Below, one piece after another: positions 35,001 through 44,712 of a DNA stretch of 64,000 bases. Position numbers and translations under genes: made by a program. Position 1 is the stretch's first letter. Each line of letters starts with the position of its first letter. The notes beneath the pieces are model-generated. The model ran no database searches, was not told the origin of the DNA, and worked only from the letters and a program-made list of their open reading frames with translations. The stretch comes from Micromonospora sp. MW-13. GTDB taxonomy: Bacteria; Actinomycetota; Actinomycetes; Mycobacteriales; Micromonosporaceae. The stretch spans positions 1 to 64,000 of the forward strand of contig NZ_QKKX01000077.1 in the NCBI RefSeq assembly GCF_003434305.1. The letters are read 5' to 3'.

Positions 35001-38000
35001 GGTCGGCGGTAGCGACCTCCGCACCCATGCCGGTGATCTGCCGGATCTGGCCAAGGTCGTCGTAGGTGTTGGTGACGCTCACCCCGCCCGGGGAGTCCTG
35101 CCGTATCGGGCGACCTGCCGCGTCGTAGGCGACGGTGAAGGTACGGTCCGCCACGTTCGGGTACGCAGCCGTCACCGGTTCGATGCGTGACTCGGGCAGC
35201 CCCCACGAGTTGTACGTGGTCCAGAAGGGGTTTCCCCGGCCGTCAGTGAACCGGGTCCGGTTGCCGGCCAGGTCGTAGCCGAACGAGGTCGCGATGGCGG
35301 TCGACGCGGTGACCGGCTGCGTCTCCCCGGTGAGGTTGCCCAGCGCGTCGTAGGCAAAGCTGGTCGTGGTGCCGCGGGCGTCCCGGACCGTGGTCAGGTT
35401 GCTGTTGTCGTCGTAGCCCAGGGTCTCGGTGGTGAGCAGCGCGTTGGTCGCGCTGTAGTTCTGCACCCGAGTGACCCGGCCGGCCCCGTCGTAGGCGACC
35501 GTCCGGTTCGTCAGGTCCGGCATCGTCGTCTTGACGACCCGGCCGAGCCCGTCGTATTCGGTCCTGGTGACGTTGTTGGCTCCGTCGGTTTCGGTCAGCG
35601 GCTCACCCACCCAGTTGTAGGTGGTGTTCCGCACCACACCTTCCGGCGTGGTCACCTTCTGCAGCCACGGGCCGGCGGCCGGGGTGTTGCCGTACGCCCC
35701 CGTGCCGTACTCATAGGTGGTGGTGTTGGTGACCGGGGTCGGTTGGCGGACCACCTGGCTGGAGGTCAGCGTCCGGCCGAGGTAGTCGTAGGTCGCAGTG
35801 GTCTTGGCCCCGGTGGGGTCCACCGTCTCCAGCAGGTCACCCACCTTGTCGTACTTGGCGGTGGTCACCTTTCCGGCCGGATTGGTCACCTTGACCGGGT
35901 TACTGAGCGAGTCGTACTCGAAGGTCGTGGTCTTGCCGCGCCGGTCGGTGGTCGACGCGACCTGGCCGAGCAGGTCGTAGACGGTGCTGGTCTCCGCCGC
36001 GGCGATCGGGCTGCCACCGGGTGGGGTGTAGGCGGGCATGATCGTCTTGATCGGTCGCCCTACCGCGTCGTAGCGGGTGGTGAGGACGTTGGTCAGCGGA
36101 TCCTGGGTTTCGGTCGCCTCGCCGAAGGTGTTGTAGCCGGTCCGGGAGACCGGTACCGCCGGCACCGGGGCGCCCCCACCGAAGGTCTCCGTCGACACCG
36201 ACGGCGAGACCACCTTGGCCAGTTGCCCGGCCGCGTCGTACTCGAAGGAGGTCAGGTTGCCCATCGGATCGGTCATCGCGGTGACCAGGCCGCGCTTGTC
36301 GACGGTGTAGGAGGTGGTCAGCTTCTTCGGCGTGACGGTCGTGGTGGCGTTACGCCCGTTGCCGCCGCCGTAGAGGGTGGCCGCCTCGTCGGTGCTGAGC
36401 GCCTCCTGGAAGATCTGCACGTTGTCGATCGAGCCATTGACAAGGTTGGTCTGGTTGGGGCCGATGAGAATGCCACCGACCGACAACGGGGTGACGGAGT
36501 TCCACGGGGTGGCGTTCGTCGCGGTCCCCGCCTGGGCACCGTTGACGTACAGCGTCAACGCCTTGGTCTGGGCGTCGAAAACCCCGACGAGGTGGGTCCA
36601 GGTGTTCAACGCCGGAGCAGTGGCTGATCGCGCTGCATTGGAGGTGGCGGACGCGCTGTCCGATGCCGGGGAGAGGAATTCCCACCTGTTGACCGACTGG
36701 TTGTACCGGAGGAAGAACGCCCCGGTGTTGTTGCCGCCCTGGCCGACGACGGTCTGATGCTGGTTGAGGTCAGCCAGTTTCACCCAGGCCGACACCGAGT
36801 ACGACTGGGTGGTGACCAATGCTGGTTGCGCGGTCTCGTACACGGTGGTCCGGTTGAACACCGCAGCGCCGTCGGAACGGCCGACGGTACCGTTGAAGGA
36901 AAACAGATTCCGTACCGACGGTGACGAGTCGGCAGCCTCGTAACTGGCTGCGGTCTCCCCCATCCGCCACCAGCCCACCGGCAGAGCGGCGCTCTTGACA
37001 CTGACGCTCTCCGAGGTCACCCGACCCATCCGATCGTAGGTGTTCTCCACGGTCTCCAACGGCGTCTGGAGCTGGCCGGCGGCTTGGCGGGTGGTCAGCA
37101 CATGGTCGTCGGCGTCGTACGTGTACTTCGTGGTCCGTTCCAGGTCGAAGGGCTGTTCGGTGGAGGAGACCAGCCGGCCGGCGGCGTCGTACTCGTAGAT
37201 GGTCCAGTTGGCCCCGTTGTCGGCCCGACGCATGTACAGGTTGCCGATCGGGTCGTAGCTGTTCTCCTCCCGCACGAACCGCTTGACCCCGTCGGTGCGG
37301 GTCACCTTCTTGACGTTGTCGTTGGCGTCGTACTCGTACTCGGTCACCCAGTTCATCGCGTCGATTTCCGAGGCGAGGTTGCCGTTGGCGAAGTACGCCT
37401 TCGACGAAACCTGGGTGCTGGTGCCGTCGGTGCCGGTGACGGTGGTGGTGAGTTGCTGACCGGCGGCATCGTACGTGTCGACCATGTCACGCAACACGTC
37501 CCCACCGGGGCAGGGGCTGCCCGGCGCCGGGCTGCTTTCGCAGCCCACCGTCCGGGTCCGGTTGCCGTAGAGGTCGTACTCGAAGAGAGTGACCGCGCCG
37601 ACCGCGTCGACGGTCTTGACGACTCGGCCGTGGGAGTCGTAGTAGCTGCTTGCGTCCCGATGGCTGTCCCCGCCCGTGGTGTCGGAGACCTTGCGGTACG
37701 TGACGTTGCCGTCGGCGTCATAGGTGGTCTCGGTCTTCGCGGTGTGCACCGCACCGGTCACCTGGTTGAGCACCGGCGGGTCGAGTTGCTCGACGACCTG
37801 GTCGGCTGCGTCATAGGTGTAGGTGGTGGTCAGGTCCCCGAGCGGCGCATCCGCCTTGACCGTCTTGGTGCGGGTACGTCCGAGCCCGTCGTAGGTGAAC
37901 TCGGTGACAAGACCGGTCGCGTCGGTGATCCGAACGGCGTCCCCCGCGGCGTTGTACGCGGTGCTCTGCTGTCCGCCGCCGGCCGACGTGGTGGTCAGCG

Positions 38001-41000
38001 GCAGACCCGGCGGAACCGTGCCACCACCGACCGCCGCAGTCGTCGCGGTCGAGTAGGTCATCGCCGTCGCCCGGCCCGACGGATAGCCGGGCACGGGTGG
38101 AGAGGTGACCGACAGCCGATTCCCGGCGGTGTCGTAGGCCAGCTTCGTCAGGTAGGTGTTGTCCGTGGCGCTCTGTGACCGGGCGTCGCGGACCTCGATG
38201 AGCTGATCGTTGCGGGCGTCCGGGGTGAGGTTCACGGTGGTCGAGTCGGGCCAGTACTTGTAGTAGGTGCTGTCACAGTTCGTCTGGTCCCGACAGACCG
38301 TGGAACGGATCGTGTTGCCGCGTACGTCCCGGGCGGAAACGTTCTTCATACCCAACGGATCGAACTCAACCGACTCGAACCCGCCGATGTCGTAGCCGTA
38401 CGAGGTAGTCCGGCCGAGGACGTCGCTCGCGGAGATCAGCCGGTTGCCGTTGACAAGGTCGAAGACCTGCTTCGAATCCTTGTTGGTGGGATCGGTGACG
38501 GTCACCGTGGTGACCGGGGTCAACGTCGCGGTGGGCCCGGTCTGCGTAGCGCTCTTCGACGCCTTGTAGTGGACATCGACCTCGGTGGGCGGCAACTCCC
38601 GCTCGTAGTAGGCGAACTCGGCGATGTTGCCCTTGAAGTAGCTGACGTCCGCTGACGAGCTGGGCCACGACTTCGTGGTGCCGGCGCCGATGTACGCGTG
38701 CGAGGCGTTGGTGGCGACCATCGCACCGAGGTGGCCCACGATCTTGCTGTCGAGGTAGAGCGTCTGCCGGGTGGTGGACGCCGACAGCACCACGTGGTGC
38801 CAGTTGCCGTCGTTGACCTTCGTGGTGGAGGTGATCGGCGCGTTGTAGGTGCCGTTATAGAACTCGCCGCGCAGGTAACCGTCCGCGCCGATGTAGAGCG
38901 CTGGGGTCCAGTTCGAGGTCGCCGGAGCGTTGTGTAGTTCGTTGGCCTGGTAGGAGTAGAGCGTGCCGCTCACCGCGTGGTTGGCCGGCGTCTTGAACCA
39001 CATCTCCACGGTCGCCGCCTCGGCCAGCGGAAAGTCGACGCCATACTCGGCGCCCATATTGGTCACCTCGAACGGCTTCACGTACGACGAGGTGCCGTTG
39101 AAGGACGCGCCATAGGTGTCCGAGAACGGGCTGGTGGCGTTCGGCTGACTGGTATCGAACGTGACCGCGTTGTAGCGCGCACGGTTGCTGTGCACGACGT
39201 TCACCGCCTCGGCCGGCGCCTCGATGTCACCAAGCCGCCAGTAGTCGGTCGGCTGGGAACCGAGCACCGACGAGACGTAGACCAGGCTCGACCCAGAGGT
39301 GGCGGGGGCGCCGATCTTCCACACCCCGCCGTTCTCGTCGGTGAGCTCGCTGACCCGACCGGTGACCGTGTGGTAGGCGACCTGCGCCTCAACCCGGCCC
39401 GCAGCGCTGGTAATCCGATGCAGTTGCGCCGTGCCGGTCCGCCCGGACTGGTACATGGCGGCCACGTCCACGCCGGTCAGTGCGCTGTTGTAATAGGCGA
39501 CATCGGCGATCGAGCCGGAGAAGAAGGACGCGGTGGGCGCGGTGTGCGGCTGACTCGGCCAGGCACCACCCAGGAAACCGGCCCCGACATAGGCCCGGGT
39601 GGCGTCCAGACTGTGCAGATTGATCGTGCCGGTGAGGCTGCCGACCTGGACACCGTCGAGGTAGAGCTGCTGGCTACCGCCGTTTCCGGCGATCGCCACG
39701 TGATGCCACTGGCCGTCGGTCACCGGAGCCGGGGATGACATCGCGCCGGCGACGTTGACGGTGCCGAGTTCGCCGCGGAGCCGCCCGTCGGAGCCGACGT
39801 AGAGCGCCGGCACGTAGGTCGCTGTCGTGGTGGCGCCCGGCGTGACCGCGTCCTTGGCATAGCTGAACAGCACTCCGCCCGGGGTGCTGGTCCGGAACCA
39901 CATGCCGACCGACTGGTACGAGCTTTCGGTCACCGCCTTGGTCGGCAGGGCGACCAGGGATGACGTGCCATTGAACGCCGCCGACGTGGAGGTGGAGTCG
40001 GGCAGGGCGGCGGCACCGCCGAGGGTGACGTCGGTGTAGGCGGCGGTGTCCGCGCCGTCGTTGGAGATGACCGCGCTGAGCGCGGCGGTGGCACCCGTTG
40101 CCTCGTTCAACCGCCAGAACGAGTACGGCCCGGTGTTGAGCACCGTGTTGGCGTGCTGCGACACCCAGGTGTAGTCGTAGGCCGTGCAGACGCTACCCGC
40201 GTCGGGCTCGCACACCGACTTGAGCAGATCGTTGTCGTAACCGTAGGTCCAGGTCTGCGCGGTCGTCGGGTCACTGGCGACCACCGGGTCGGTCGTCACT
40301 GTCGCGACATGCGGATGCGTCGAGTTGGGTGGCGTCGACCAGGTGACGTTCAGCCTGCGGTTGGACGACACGGAGGTCATCTGGTCAACCCGGCCGTTGG
40401 TTCCATAGCGGAACGTCAGGGCCCGCCCCGAAGAGTCGGTGATCTTCGTGATCCGGTAGACGCCGGTGCCACCTGCCTGGCTGAACTCGTACGCCGTCGC
40501 GTCCTTGTCGGTCAGCGAGTAGCCGCCTGTGATCGGCTTGAACACTGAGTAGCGGCCTAGTGGGGCCACCCAGGTGCCGTCGTTGTTGCGCCCGAAGGCG
40601 GCTTCCTGCCCGTCCGGGTAGCGCACCGACACGGTCTGCAGAGCGCCGGCTGCGTCCAGCGTTTCCCGTGCCTGCATGTCAAGGATCGATGACCACCCCC
40701 GGCCGAAGGCGCTGTCGACTCGGGTGTCCAGGCTGTTGTAGTCCCGGCTGATCGCCAGCGCCGGCCCGGCCGCGGTGATCTGCGCATCGGTGTCGGAGGT
40801 GGTGTAGTTGCCGACGCTCGCGTCGTATCCCTTGCCGCCGTTCTGCGCCAGGGCCGAGGTAACCGTCGGTTGCGGAACCTGGGTGGTGAAGGCGTACGTA
40901 GTCGGTGCGGACGGACCGGTGGACGACCAGTCGTTGACCTGCACCGCGTACAGGTAGGTCTTCTTCCACTCGAGCACGCCCGCGGGGACCTTCCAGACGC

Positions 41001-42861
41001 CGCTGGCGACCCAGCCCGAGCTGGTGAGCTGCGTTCCCTGGTCGTTGTAGATGATGAAGTTGTAACGCAGGCCCTTGGCCGGCCAGTTGTCCGGATCGTG
41101 CCCCTGGGCCACGAACTCCGGGGTGAGGGTGTCGAGGGTGACATTGTTAGACGGGTAGCGGACGTCGACCTGCGGGCCGACGTTGTCGGTGTAGGTCACG
41201 TCGATGAACGGAGCGCAACTGATCAGACCGTAGGTGCTGTTGTTGCAGTTCACCCCGGCGTCGGTAGAGGTAAACCGCTTCCACGCGTCACTGTCGCTCT
41301 CCGAAGCGGTCAGGGCCAGCCCGTAGGTGCTGGCGCCGGTCACCCACTCGTTGATCTCCGCCACGTTCATCGGCACCGAGACCCAGGTGCCGACGGTACG
41401 GTCGGCGGCGCTGTTGCCGCACGCGGCGGTGCTGCTCGGGGAGGCGTTGCCGATCGACTCCGTGTACGACGGGAAGGTGTCGTACTTGACCGAGGCCGTA
41501 GTCCAGTTGGCGGTCACCCGGTGCACGTCGAACCGACGGGCCACGCACGTGTCGTCGACTCCCTGGTAGGTGAGGAACACGTTGAGGTCGGCCGCGCTGA
41601 GCCGCTTGCCCGCATAGGCATTGCCGAAGGCAGGGTAGAAGGGCAACAGGGCCTTGGCCTTGCCGGTGCCGCCGTCGAAAGTGCCGACCGCGACGCTGTG
41701 CTCCTCGTAGCGTTGTGGTTCGGTGCTGCCCGACTGCACGTAGGTGTCATTGCTGGTCGTGGCGGTCCGGCCGGTGCTGGGGTCGAGCACCACCGGAAAC
41801 TTGCGTGCCGGGTCCCGCAACCAGTTCCCGTCGACGGAGACCTTCAACGCCTGGCCACCGGCGACGGTCACGATCTCGAAGCGGACGCCATAGGAGATCG
41901 TCCTGGCACCTGTCTTGTCGACGGCGGAGTCCTCCATCCAGCCGACTGGCATACGTGCCGCTGCCTTGCCGGCGGCGTCGAGGAAGACAGCTCCGCCGTC
42001 ATCGTCAATCTCAGGGGTCAGACCGGTCAGGTGCAGGGGATACAGGTACTCGGTCGCCACGTCAGGCGAATGGAAGATCAGGCTCTCCTTGACCGTGCCG
42101 CCACTCGCCCGCAGGGTCAGGTCAACGTTCGGGAACACGTTCGGGTAGGTGGCGGTCGCGTCGGCCAGGGTGGCCGTGCTCGCCGTGGCACCGCTCAGGT
42201 CGTAACCGAGGACATGGCCCTGGCCGAGGTCCATGCGCATGAGCGGTTGCGAGGTCCCCGCCGCCCGTACGGCGAAGGTGACATCGACGGGATTGGCACG
42301 GACCTGCAGCCGGTCGTCGATCTGCTGAAGGGTGTTGTCGATCTGCCGCCAGCGGCCCTGCTGGTCCTTGTAGTTGATCGGTTCGTGGTAGACCCGACGG
42401 GTGTAGGAGCCGTCGGCGTTCTCGAAAGTATCCGAATTGTCGGTAGCCGCTTCCGGGAGCCGCTTACTGGTCGCCCGGTCGAACCGCCCCTTGGAACCGG
42501 TGCTGCGGACACCACCTGCCGGCTGGTGCGAACGCTGAAGCTTCAGCTCACCCTTCGCCGGGGCCACCTCGCTCCGGTCCTCGAAGGCCGGGGACTGCAC
42601 GTAGTGTCCCCGGTCGGGCGATCGGCCGCTTTGCTGCTTCGGCGTAGCCGGCTGCGCCCAGGAGACTCGCAACGAAAGCAGGGTAGAGACCCAGCCCAGC
42701 GGGAAGCCGGAGGAGCCCGGGTGAGACAAAGGCGCCTTCGGGGCGCCGAGTACCAACAGCAGTGCCAGGACCAGCACCGCGCTGAGACGGCCGCCCCTTC
42801 GCTGGCGAGACCGCCGTACAACTTCGGCCGCAATCCGCGCACGCTGCCGCTGACCGCCCAT
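32014..42861 (-). CDS. Giant RHS-repeat polymorphic toxin with HINT and C-terminal toxin domains (3615 aa)
   Basis: From ATG 42861 after GGGGGAGA. N-terminal signal/anchor at residues ~22-45 (RLSAVLVLALLLVLGAPKAP). A DNRLRE-like domain lies at ~360-560, then LamG/concanavalin-like folds at ~910-1130, 1205-1435 and 1960-2160. Between and after these, many RHS/YD repeats (e.g. TYDALGRVVKT-like units) lead to the RHS core at ~2900-3030 (GLSGRVNMLSRWYNPATGQF). A Lys/Ala-rich pretoxin region with a hydrophobic stretch (AAGLVATVAIGALCATGVGC) follows. A HINT protease runs from Cys3310 (CTTHSFDPSTRVLLADG) to His3473-Asn3474-Asn3475. The last 140 residues (3476-3615) are the variable toxin; I do not recognise the family. 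It is followed by an overlapping candidate immunity gene and preceded by a membrane protein gene. Likely contact- or secretion-dependent competition toxin. Confidence 0.9.
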   Translation of the reverse strand: MGGQRQRARIAAEVVRRSRQRRGGRLSAVLVLALLLVLGAPKAPLSHPGSSGFPLGWVSTLLSLRVSWAQPATPKQQSGRSPDRGHYVQSPAFEDRSEVAPAKGELKLQRSHQPAGGVRSTGSKGRFDRATSKRLPEAATDNSDTFENADGSYTRRVYHEPINYKDQQGRWRQIDNTLQQIDDRLQVRANPVDVTFAVRAAGTSQPLMRMDLGQGHVLGYDLSGATASTATLADATATYPNVFPNVDLTLRASGGTVKESLIFHSPDVATEYLYPLHLTGLTPEIDDDGGAVFLDAAGKAAARMPVGWMEDSAVDKTGARTISYGVRFEIVTVAGGQALKVSVDGNWLRDPARKFPVVLDPSTGRTATTSNDTYVQSGSTEPQRYEEHSVAVGTFDGGTGKAKALLPFYPAFGNAYAGKRLSAADLNVFLTYQGVDDTCVARRFDVHRVTANWTTASVKYDTFPSYTESIGNASPSSTAACGNSAADRTVGTWVSVPMNVAEINEWVTGASTYGLALTASESDSDAWKRFTSTDAGVNCNNSTYGLISCAPFIDVTYTDNVGPQVDVRYPSNNVTLDTLTPEFVAQGHDPDNWPAKGLRYNFIIYNDQGTQLTSSGWVASGVWKVPAGVLEWKKTYLYAVQVNDWSSTGPSAPTTYAFTTQVPQPTVTSALAQNGGKGYDASVGNYTTSDTDAQITAAGPALAISRDYNSLDTRVDSAFGRGWSSILDMQARETLDAAGALQTVSVRYPDGQEAAFGRNNDGTWVAPLGRYSVFKPITGGYSLTDKDATAYEFSQAGGTGVYRITKITDSSGRALTFRYGTNGRVDQMTSVSSNRRLNVTWSTPPNSTHPHVATVTTDPVVASDPTTAQTWTYGYDNDLLKSVCEPDAGSVCTAYDYTWVSQHANTVLNTGPYSFWRLNEATGATAALSAVISNDGADTAAYTDVTLGGAAALPDSTSTSAAFNGTSSLVALPTKAVTESSYQSVGMWFRTSTPGGVLFSYAKDAVTPGATTTATYVPALYVGSDGRLRGELGTVNVAGAMSSPAPVTDGQWHHVAIAGNGGSQQLYLDGVQVGSLTGTINLHSLDATRAYVGAGFLGGAWPSQPHTAPTASFFSGSIADVAYYNSALTGVDVAAMYQSGRTGTAQLHRITSAAGRVEAQVAYHTVTGRVSELTDENGGVWKIGAPATSGSSLVYVSSVLGSQPTDYWRLGDIEAPAEAVNVVHSNRARYNAVTFDTSQPNATSPFSDTYGASFNGTSSYVKPFEVTNMGAEYGVDFPLAEAATVEMWFKTPANHAVSGTLYSYQANELHNAPATSNWTPALYIGADGYLRGEFYNGTYNAPITSTTKVNDGNWHHVVLSASTTRQTLYLDSKIVGHLGAMVATNASHAYIGAGTTKSWPSSSADVSYFKGNIAEFAYYERELPPTEVDVHYKASKSATQTGPTATLTPVTTVTVTDPTNKDSKQVFDLVNGNRLISASDVLGRTTSYGYDIGGFESVEFDPLGMKNVSARDVRGNTIRSTVCRDQTNCDSTYYKYWPDSTTVNLTPDARNDQLIEVRDARSQSATDNTYLTKLAYDTAGNRLSVTSPPVPGYPSGRATAMTYSTATTAAVGGGTVPPGLPLTTTSAGGGQQSTAYNAAGDAVRITDATGLVTEFTYDGLGRTRTKTVKADAPLGDLTTTYTYDAADQVVEQLDPPVLNQVTGAVHTAKTETTYDADGNVTYRKVSDTTGGDSHRDASSYYDSHGRVVKTVDAVGAVTLFEYDLYGNRTRTVGCESSPAPGSPCPGGDVLRDMVDTYDAAGQQLTTTVTGTDGTSTQVSSKAYFANGNLASEIDAMNWVTEYEYDANDNVKKVTRTDGVKRFVREENSYDPIGNLYMRRADNGANWTIYEYDAAGRLVSSTEQPFDLERTTKYTYDADDHVLTTRQAAGQLQTPLETVENTYDRMGRVTSESVSVKSAALPVGWWRMGETAASYEAADSSPSVRNLFSFNGTVGRSDGAAVFNRTTVYETAQPALVTTQSYSVSAWVKLADLNQHQTVVGQGGNNTGAFFLRYNQSVNRWEFLSPASDSASATSNAARSATAPALNTWTHLVGVFDAQTKALTLYVNGAQAGTATNATPWNSVTPLSVGGILIGPNQTNLVNGSIDNVQIFQEALSTDEAATLYGGGNGRNATTTVTPKKLTTSYTVDKRGLVTAMTDPMGNLTSFEYDAAGQLAKVVSPSVSTETFGGGAPVPAVPVSRTGYNTFGEATETQDPLTNVLTTRYDAVGRPIKTIMPAYTPPGGSPIAAAETSTVYDLLGQVASTTDRRGKTTTFEYDSLSNPVKVTNPAGKVTTAKYDKVGDLLETVDPTGAKTTATYDYLGRTLTSSQVVRQPTPVTNTTTYEYGTGAYGNTPAAGPWLQKVTTPEGVVRNTTYNWVGEPLTETDGANNVTRTEYDGLGRVVKTTMPDLTNRTVAYDGAGRVTRVQNYSATNALLTTETLGYDDNSNLTTVRDARGTTTSFAYDALGNLTGETQPVTASTAIATSFGYDLAGNRTRFTDGRGNPFWTTYNSWGLPESRIEPVTAAYPNVADRTFTVAYDAAGRPIRQDSPGGVSVTNTYDDLGQIRQITGMGAEVATADRIFDYDDAGRLTELSAPSGTNTISYDDRGLPLTVTGPADNNSFSYNRDGRMASRTDAAGTTSYTYDNVGRLRTATNPTTSINVTLAYNKLSQPGTITYGTNNNARTLTYDDLHRLKTDTLKNAAGTLTLGSITYGYDANGNETSKVTTGFAGSSSNTYTYDLADRLTSWSNGTTSTTYAYDASGNRTQNGSKIFTYDARNQLLTQNDGSSYLYTARGTLKRTISGSVAYDTQTDAFGQVRAQQAAGGTTTSYDYDALGRAIKPGFRYTGLSNQLASDGTATYTRGPAGELFGEGSGTGAGSGYAWTDQHWDVVGQFSAAGTALSGSATYDPLGNVLTTSGMVGNLGYQSEWTDGLSGRVNMLSRWYNPATGQFDTRDSAEVSPVPDSVAANRFQYGDGNPLTTVDPTGHWGWSSFKKSVSSAVKVVTNPVSTFRAATSAATSAFKHVASGRAWKDIKAGAKKAASKASKAWNVVKKSTVRWAKKKANSVKDAMRSAKKCLSGGVGKCVKETAKKAVKKVVDSAKATVDAIKKDPWKFVATAAAGLVATVAIGALCATGVGCLILAGAAAGAMAAGAGFMVDVSRGDQEFSWSGLAGTMIEGGLDGALSAGLSRLGGGLRAAAGGAKAAAAAGSRLPKLGGRAAGGDGARASGGGSKAAGGGGSRAASADGSSGGSGYQGRNRQDDGSSGCTTHSFDPSTRVLLADGSSKPIEDLKHGDEVTATDPETGRSEAKPVTQLHVNQDRDLTDVTVRDAKTGKTTVLKTTQHHPFWDATDGRWVDAAKLTVGHRLLVHDDKRLEGDGTGAGMGGGGPGHQLTVVKVRNYTGDKRMHDLTVADIHTYYVLAGTTSVLVHNNDCDVTVTRSADEITIEHADGGIGQGTIDRDGVVELGIQTQWEETATGAVVRSKLRGSSVMSSVMGHFGDRVTAIRGHWAFGSNLEKFNELASAGASHAEAAAGTWTGRQAAKYGFSQVASVTTQGARGAYKPVEALFRRP

Positions 42862-42948
42862 GGCAGTCTCCCCCGTGACGTGTCCAAATTTATCAGGGGG
42901 AAGCTTCCTGGACGTTGCCTAAAAAATCAAGCATGGAAGTTCATAAGA

Positions 42949-43464
42949 TTAGTTTCCGCTGACCGCTGCGTATGCCGCAGCCACCTCCGCCCGCACATTA
43001 GTGCCCACGCCTGTCACCGGGCTCGAGTCAACCCGGGCGACGCCCGGCAGGGCGGCCGACCCACCGACCACTACGTAGCGTGCGGTCGGAAACCGCGACC
43101 TTCCCTCCGCCAGCGCCGCGACCGGCGCCTCCCCCACCGCGACCACCACGCCACACCTCTGCAGACCGAGGCTGTTGAAGTACGCGGAAGCGTTGGCCTC
43201 CGTCTGCGGCCCGGCGACCGCCAGGTACTGCACCTTGAACGATTCGGCGAGCGATGCCTGCTGCATGCCCTCCCATGTCGCCCGCGCCAACTCGCCAGCG
43301 AGCCCCTTGTCATCGGTCAACAGACAGGCGGTGAACGCTTGGTACGCCCGCTCCCGTGGCGCCGGATCCTGCGCACGCTCCGGCCAGAACAACCAGACCA
43401 ACAAACCGAGCGCCACCGTTGCAACCACCGCAACGAGGACCCACCGCCGTCGAAGCCACGCCAT
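42949..43464 (-). CDS. Membrane-anchored periplasmic-binding-like protein upstream of the RHS gene
   Basis: 171 aa from ATG 43464 (GGGTGGAG upstream). One N-terminal membrane helix (WVLVAVVATVALGLLVWLFW) after MAWLRRR, then an extracellular domain: ERAYQAFTACLLTDDKGLAG, VQYLAVAGPQTEANASAYFN, QRCGVVVAVGEAPVAALAEG, ARYVVVGGSAALPGVARVDS. The alternating pattern recalls one lobe of BMP-type substrate-binding proteins. It lies 87 bp before the RHS gene in the same orientation, so it is probably co-transcribed and may help present or export the RHS protein (inference). Confidence 0.65.
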   Translation of the reverse strand: MAWLRRRWVLVAVVATVALGLLVWLFWPERAQDPAPRERAYQAFTACLLTDDKGLAGELARATWEGMQQASLAESFKVQYLAVAGPQTEANASAYFNSLGLQRCGVVVAVGEAPVAALAEGRSRFPTARYVVVGGSAALPGVARVDSSPVTGVGTNVRAEVAAAYAAVSGN

Positions 43465-43519
43465 TGCCACTCCACCCGCTTGATAGGAACCGGTCCTGTT
43501 CCAGCAGGCGGAGCGTAGT

Positions 43520-43618
43520 GGATCGGCCCAGCACCCCCGCAACGTCTACGTCGCGGAACGAGACATCACCCCCGCACTCGACAACTGGCTTCTCAAGGCG
43601 TCGCCCCGCACCGACTAG
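43520..43618 (+). pseudogene. Serine recombinase, C-terminal scrap
   Basis: The forward strand reads SAQHPRNVYVAERDITPALD, NWLLKASPRTD and stops in the IS630 end. It matches the region after the zinc ribbon of large serine recombinases (compare KTLYVREDHLLDRIRHD at ~51620). Cut on the right by IS630. Confidence 0.5.
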
Positions 43619-44712
43619 TATGCTGAGTCGTTAATTCGTTGGCAGTATGCGGCGATCGTTTCGAGGATGTCGTCAGCCGTCTTGGTCCACACGAACGGGT
43701 TGGGGTCGGCGTTCCACGCCTCGATCCAGGCGTTTACGTCGGCTTCCAGTGCGGCGACGCTGCGGTGGGCGGACCGACGGAGTTTGCGGTTGGTCAGTTC
43801 GGCGAACCAGCGTTCGACCAGGTTGAGCCACGACGAGTAGGTCGGGGTGAAGTGCAGGTGGAACCGGGGGTGCTTGAGCAGCCACTGCCCGATGGCGAGC
43901 GTCTTGTGGGTGGCGTAGTTGTCCAGCACCAGATGCAGCCCCAACTCGGGCGGGGTTGCCCGGTCGATGGTGCGCAGGAAGCGCAGGAACTCCTGGTGGC
44001 GGTGTTTACGCTGGGTCTGGCCGATCACCTTGCCGGTGGCCACGTCCAGCGCGGCGAACAGGCTGGTGGTGCCGTGGCGCACGTAGTCATGGGTCACCCG
44101 GCCGGGTACGCCGGGCATCATCGGCAGCATCGGCGCGGTCCGATCGAGGGCCTGGATCTGCGACTTCTCGTCCACGGCGAGGACCATGGCGGCCTCGGGC
44201 GGGTCCAGGTACAACCCGACGATGTCGCGGACCTCGTCCACGAACAGCGGGTCGGTCGACAGCTTCCAACTGTCGACCTGGTGCGGTTTGAGCCCGAACG
44301 CCCGCCAGATCCGCGAGACCGCGGTCTGGTTCAGCCCCACCGCCTTGGCCATCGACCGGGTCGACCAATGACTGTCCTGATCGGAAGGCAATTCTTCGAG
44401 CGTCTTCGTGATCACGACCTCGACCTGCTCGTCACCGATCTTGCGTGGCGCGCCCGGACGCGGCTCGTCCCGCAGCCCGTCCACCCGATCGGCCACGAAC
44501 CGCTTGCGCCATTTGCCGACCGTCGGCAGCGACACCCCAAGCCGGCGAGACACCTCGCTGTTGGACAGCCCTTCCGCACACGCCAGCACGATCCGCGCCC
44601 GCACCGCCAACGCCTGCGCCGTCTTCGGCCGCCGAGCCAGCCCCTGCAATGCCTCCCGCTCCTCGACGGTCAGTTCCAGCGGCGCCAGCTTCGGACCACG
44701 GCCATCACCCAT
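43615..44712 (-). CDS. IS630-family transposase, intact (365 aa)
   Basis: N-terminal helix-turn-helix (IVLACAEGLSNSEVSRRLGV, SLPTVGKWRKRFVADRVDGL), a second winged region (HWSTRSMAKAVGLNQTAVSR), then the DDE core: MVLAVDEKSQIQALDR (first Asp), LHLVLDNYATHKT (second Asp), SSWLNLVERWFAELTNRKLR (Glu). All catalytic residues are present and the frame is unbroken, so it may be active. It inserted into a recombinase remnant. Confidence 0.92.
   Translation of the reverse strand: MGDGRGPKLAPLELTVEEREALQGLARRPKTAQALAVRARIVLACAEGLSNSEVSRRLGVSLPTVGKWRKRFVADRVDGLRDEPRPGAPRKIGDEQVEVVITKTLEELPSDQDSHWSTRSMAKAVGLNQTAVSRIWRAFGLKPHQVDSWKLSTDPLFVDEVRDIVGLYLDPPEAAMVLAVDEKSQIQALDRTAPMLPMMPGVPGRVTHDYVRHGTTSLFAALDVATGKVIGQTQRKHRHQEFLRFLRTIDRATPPELGLHLVLDNYATHKTLAIGQWLLKHPRFHLHFTPTYSSWLNLVERWFAELTNRKLRRSAHRSVAALEADVNAWIEAWNADPNPFVWTKTADDILETIAAYCQRINDSAY

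Noticed and set aside
40870..43518. 882-codon open frame on the plus strand
   Set aside because: It lies opposite the RHS gene; composition (Val/Gly/Arg/His-rich, no motifs) is that of an antisense shadow of GC-rich coding sequence, whereas the minus strand shows RHS, LamG and HINT motifs.
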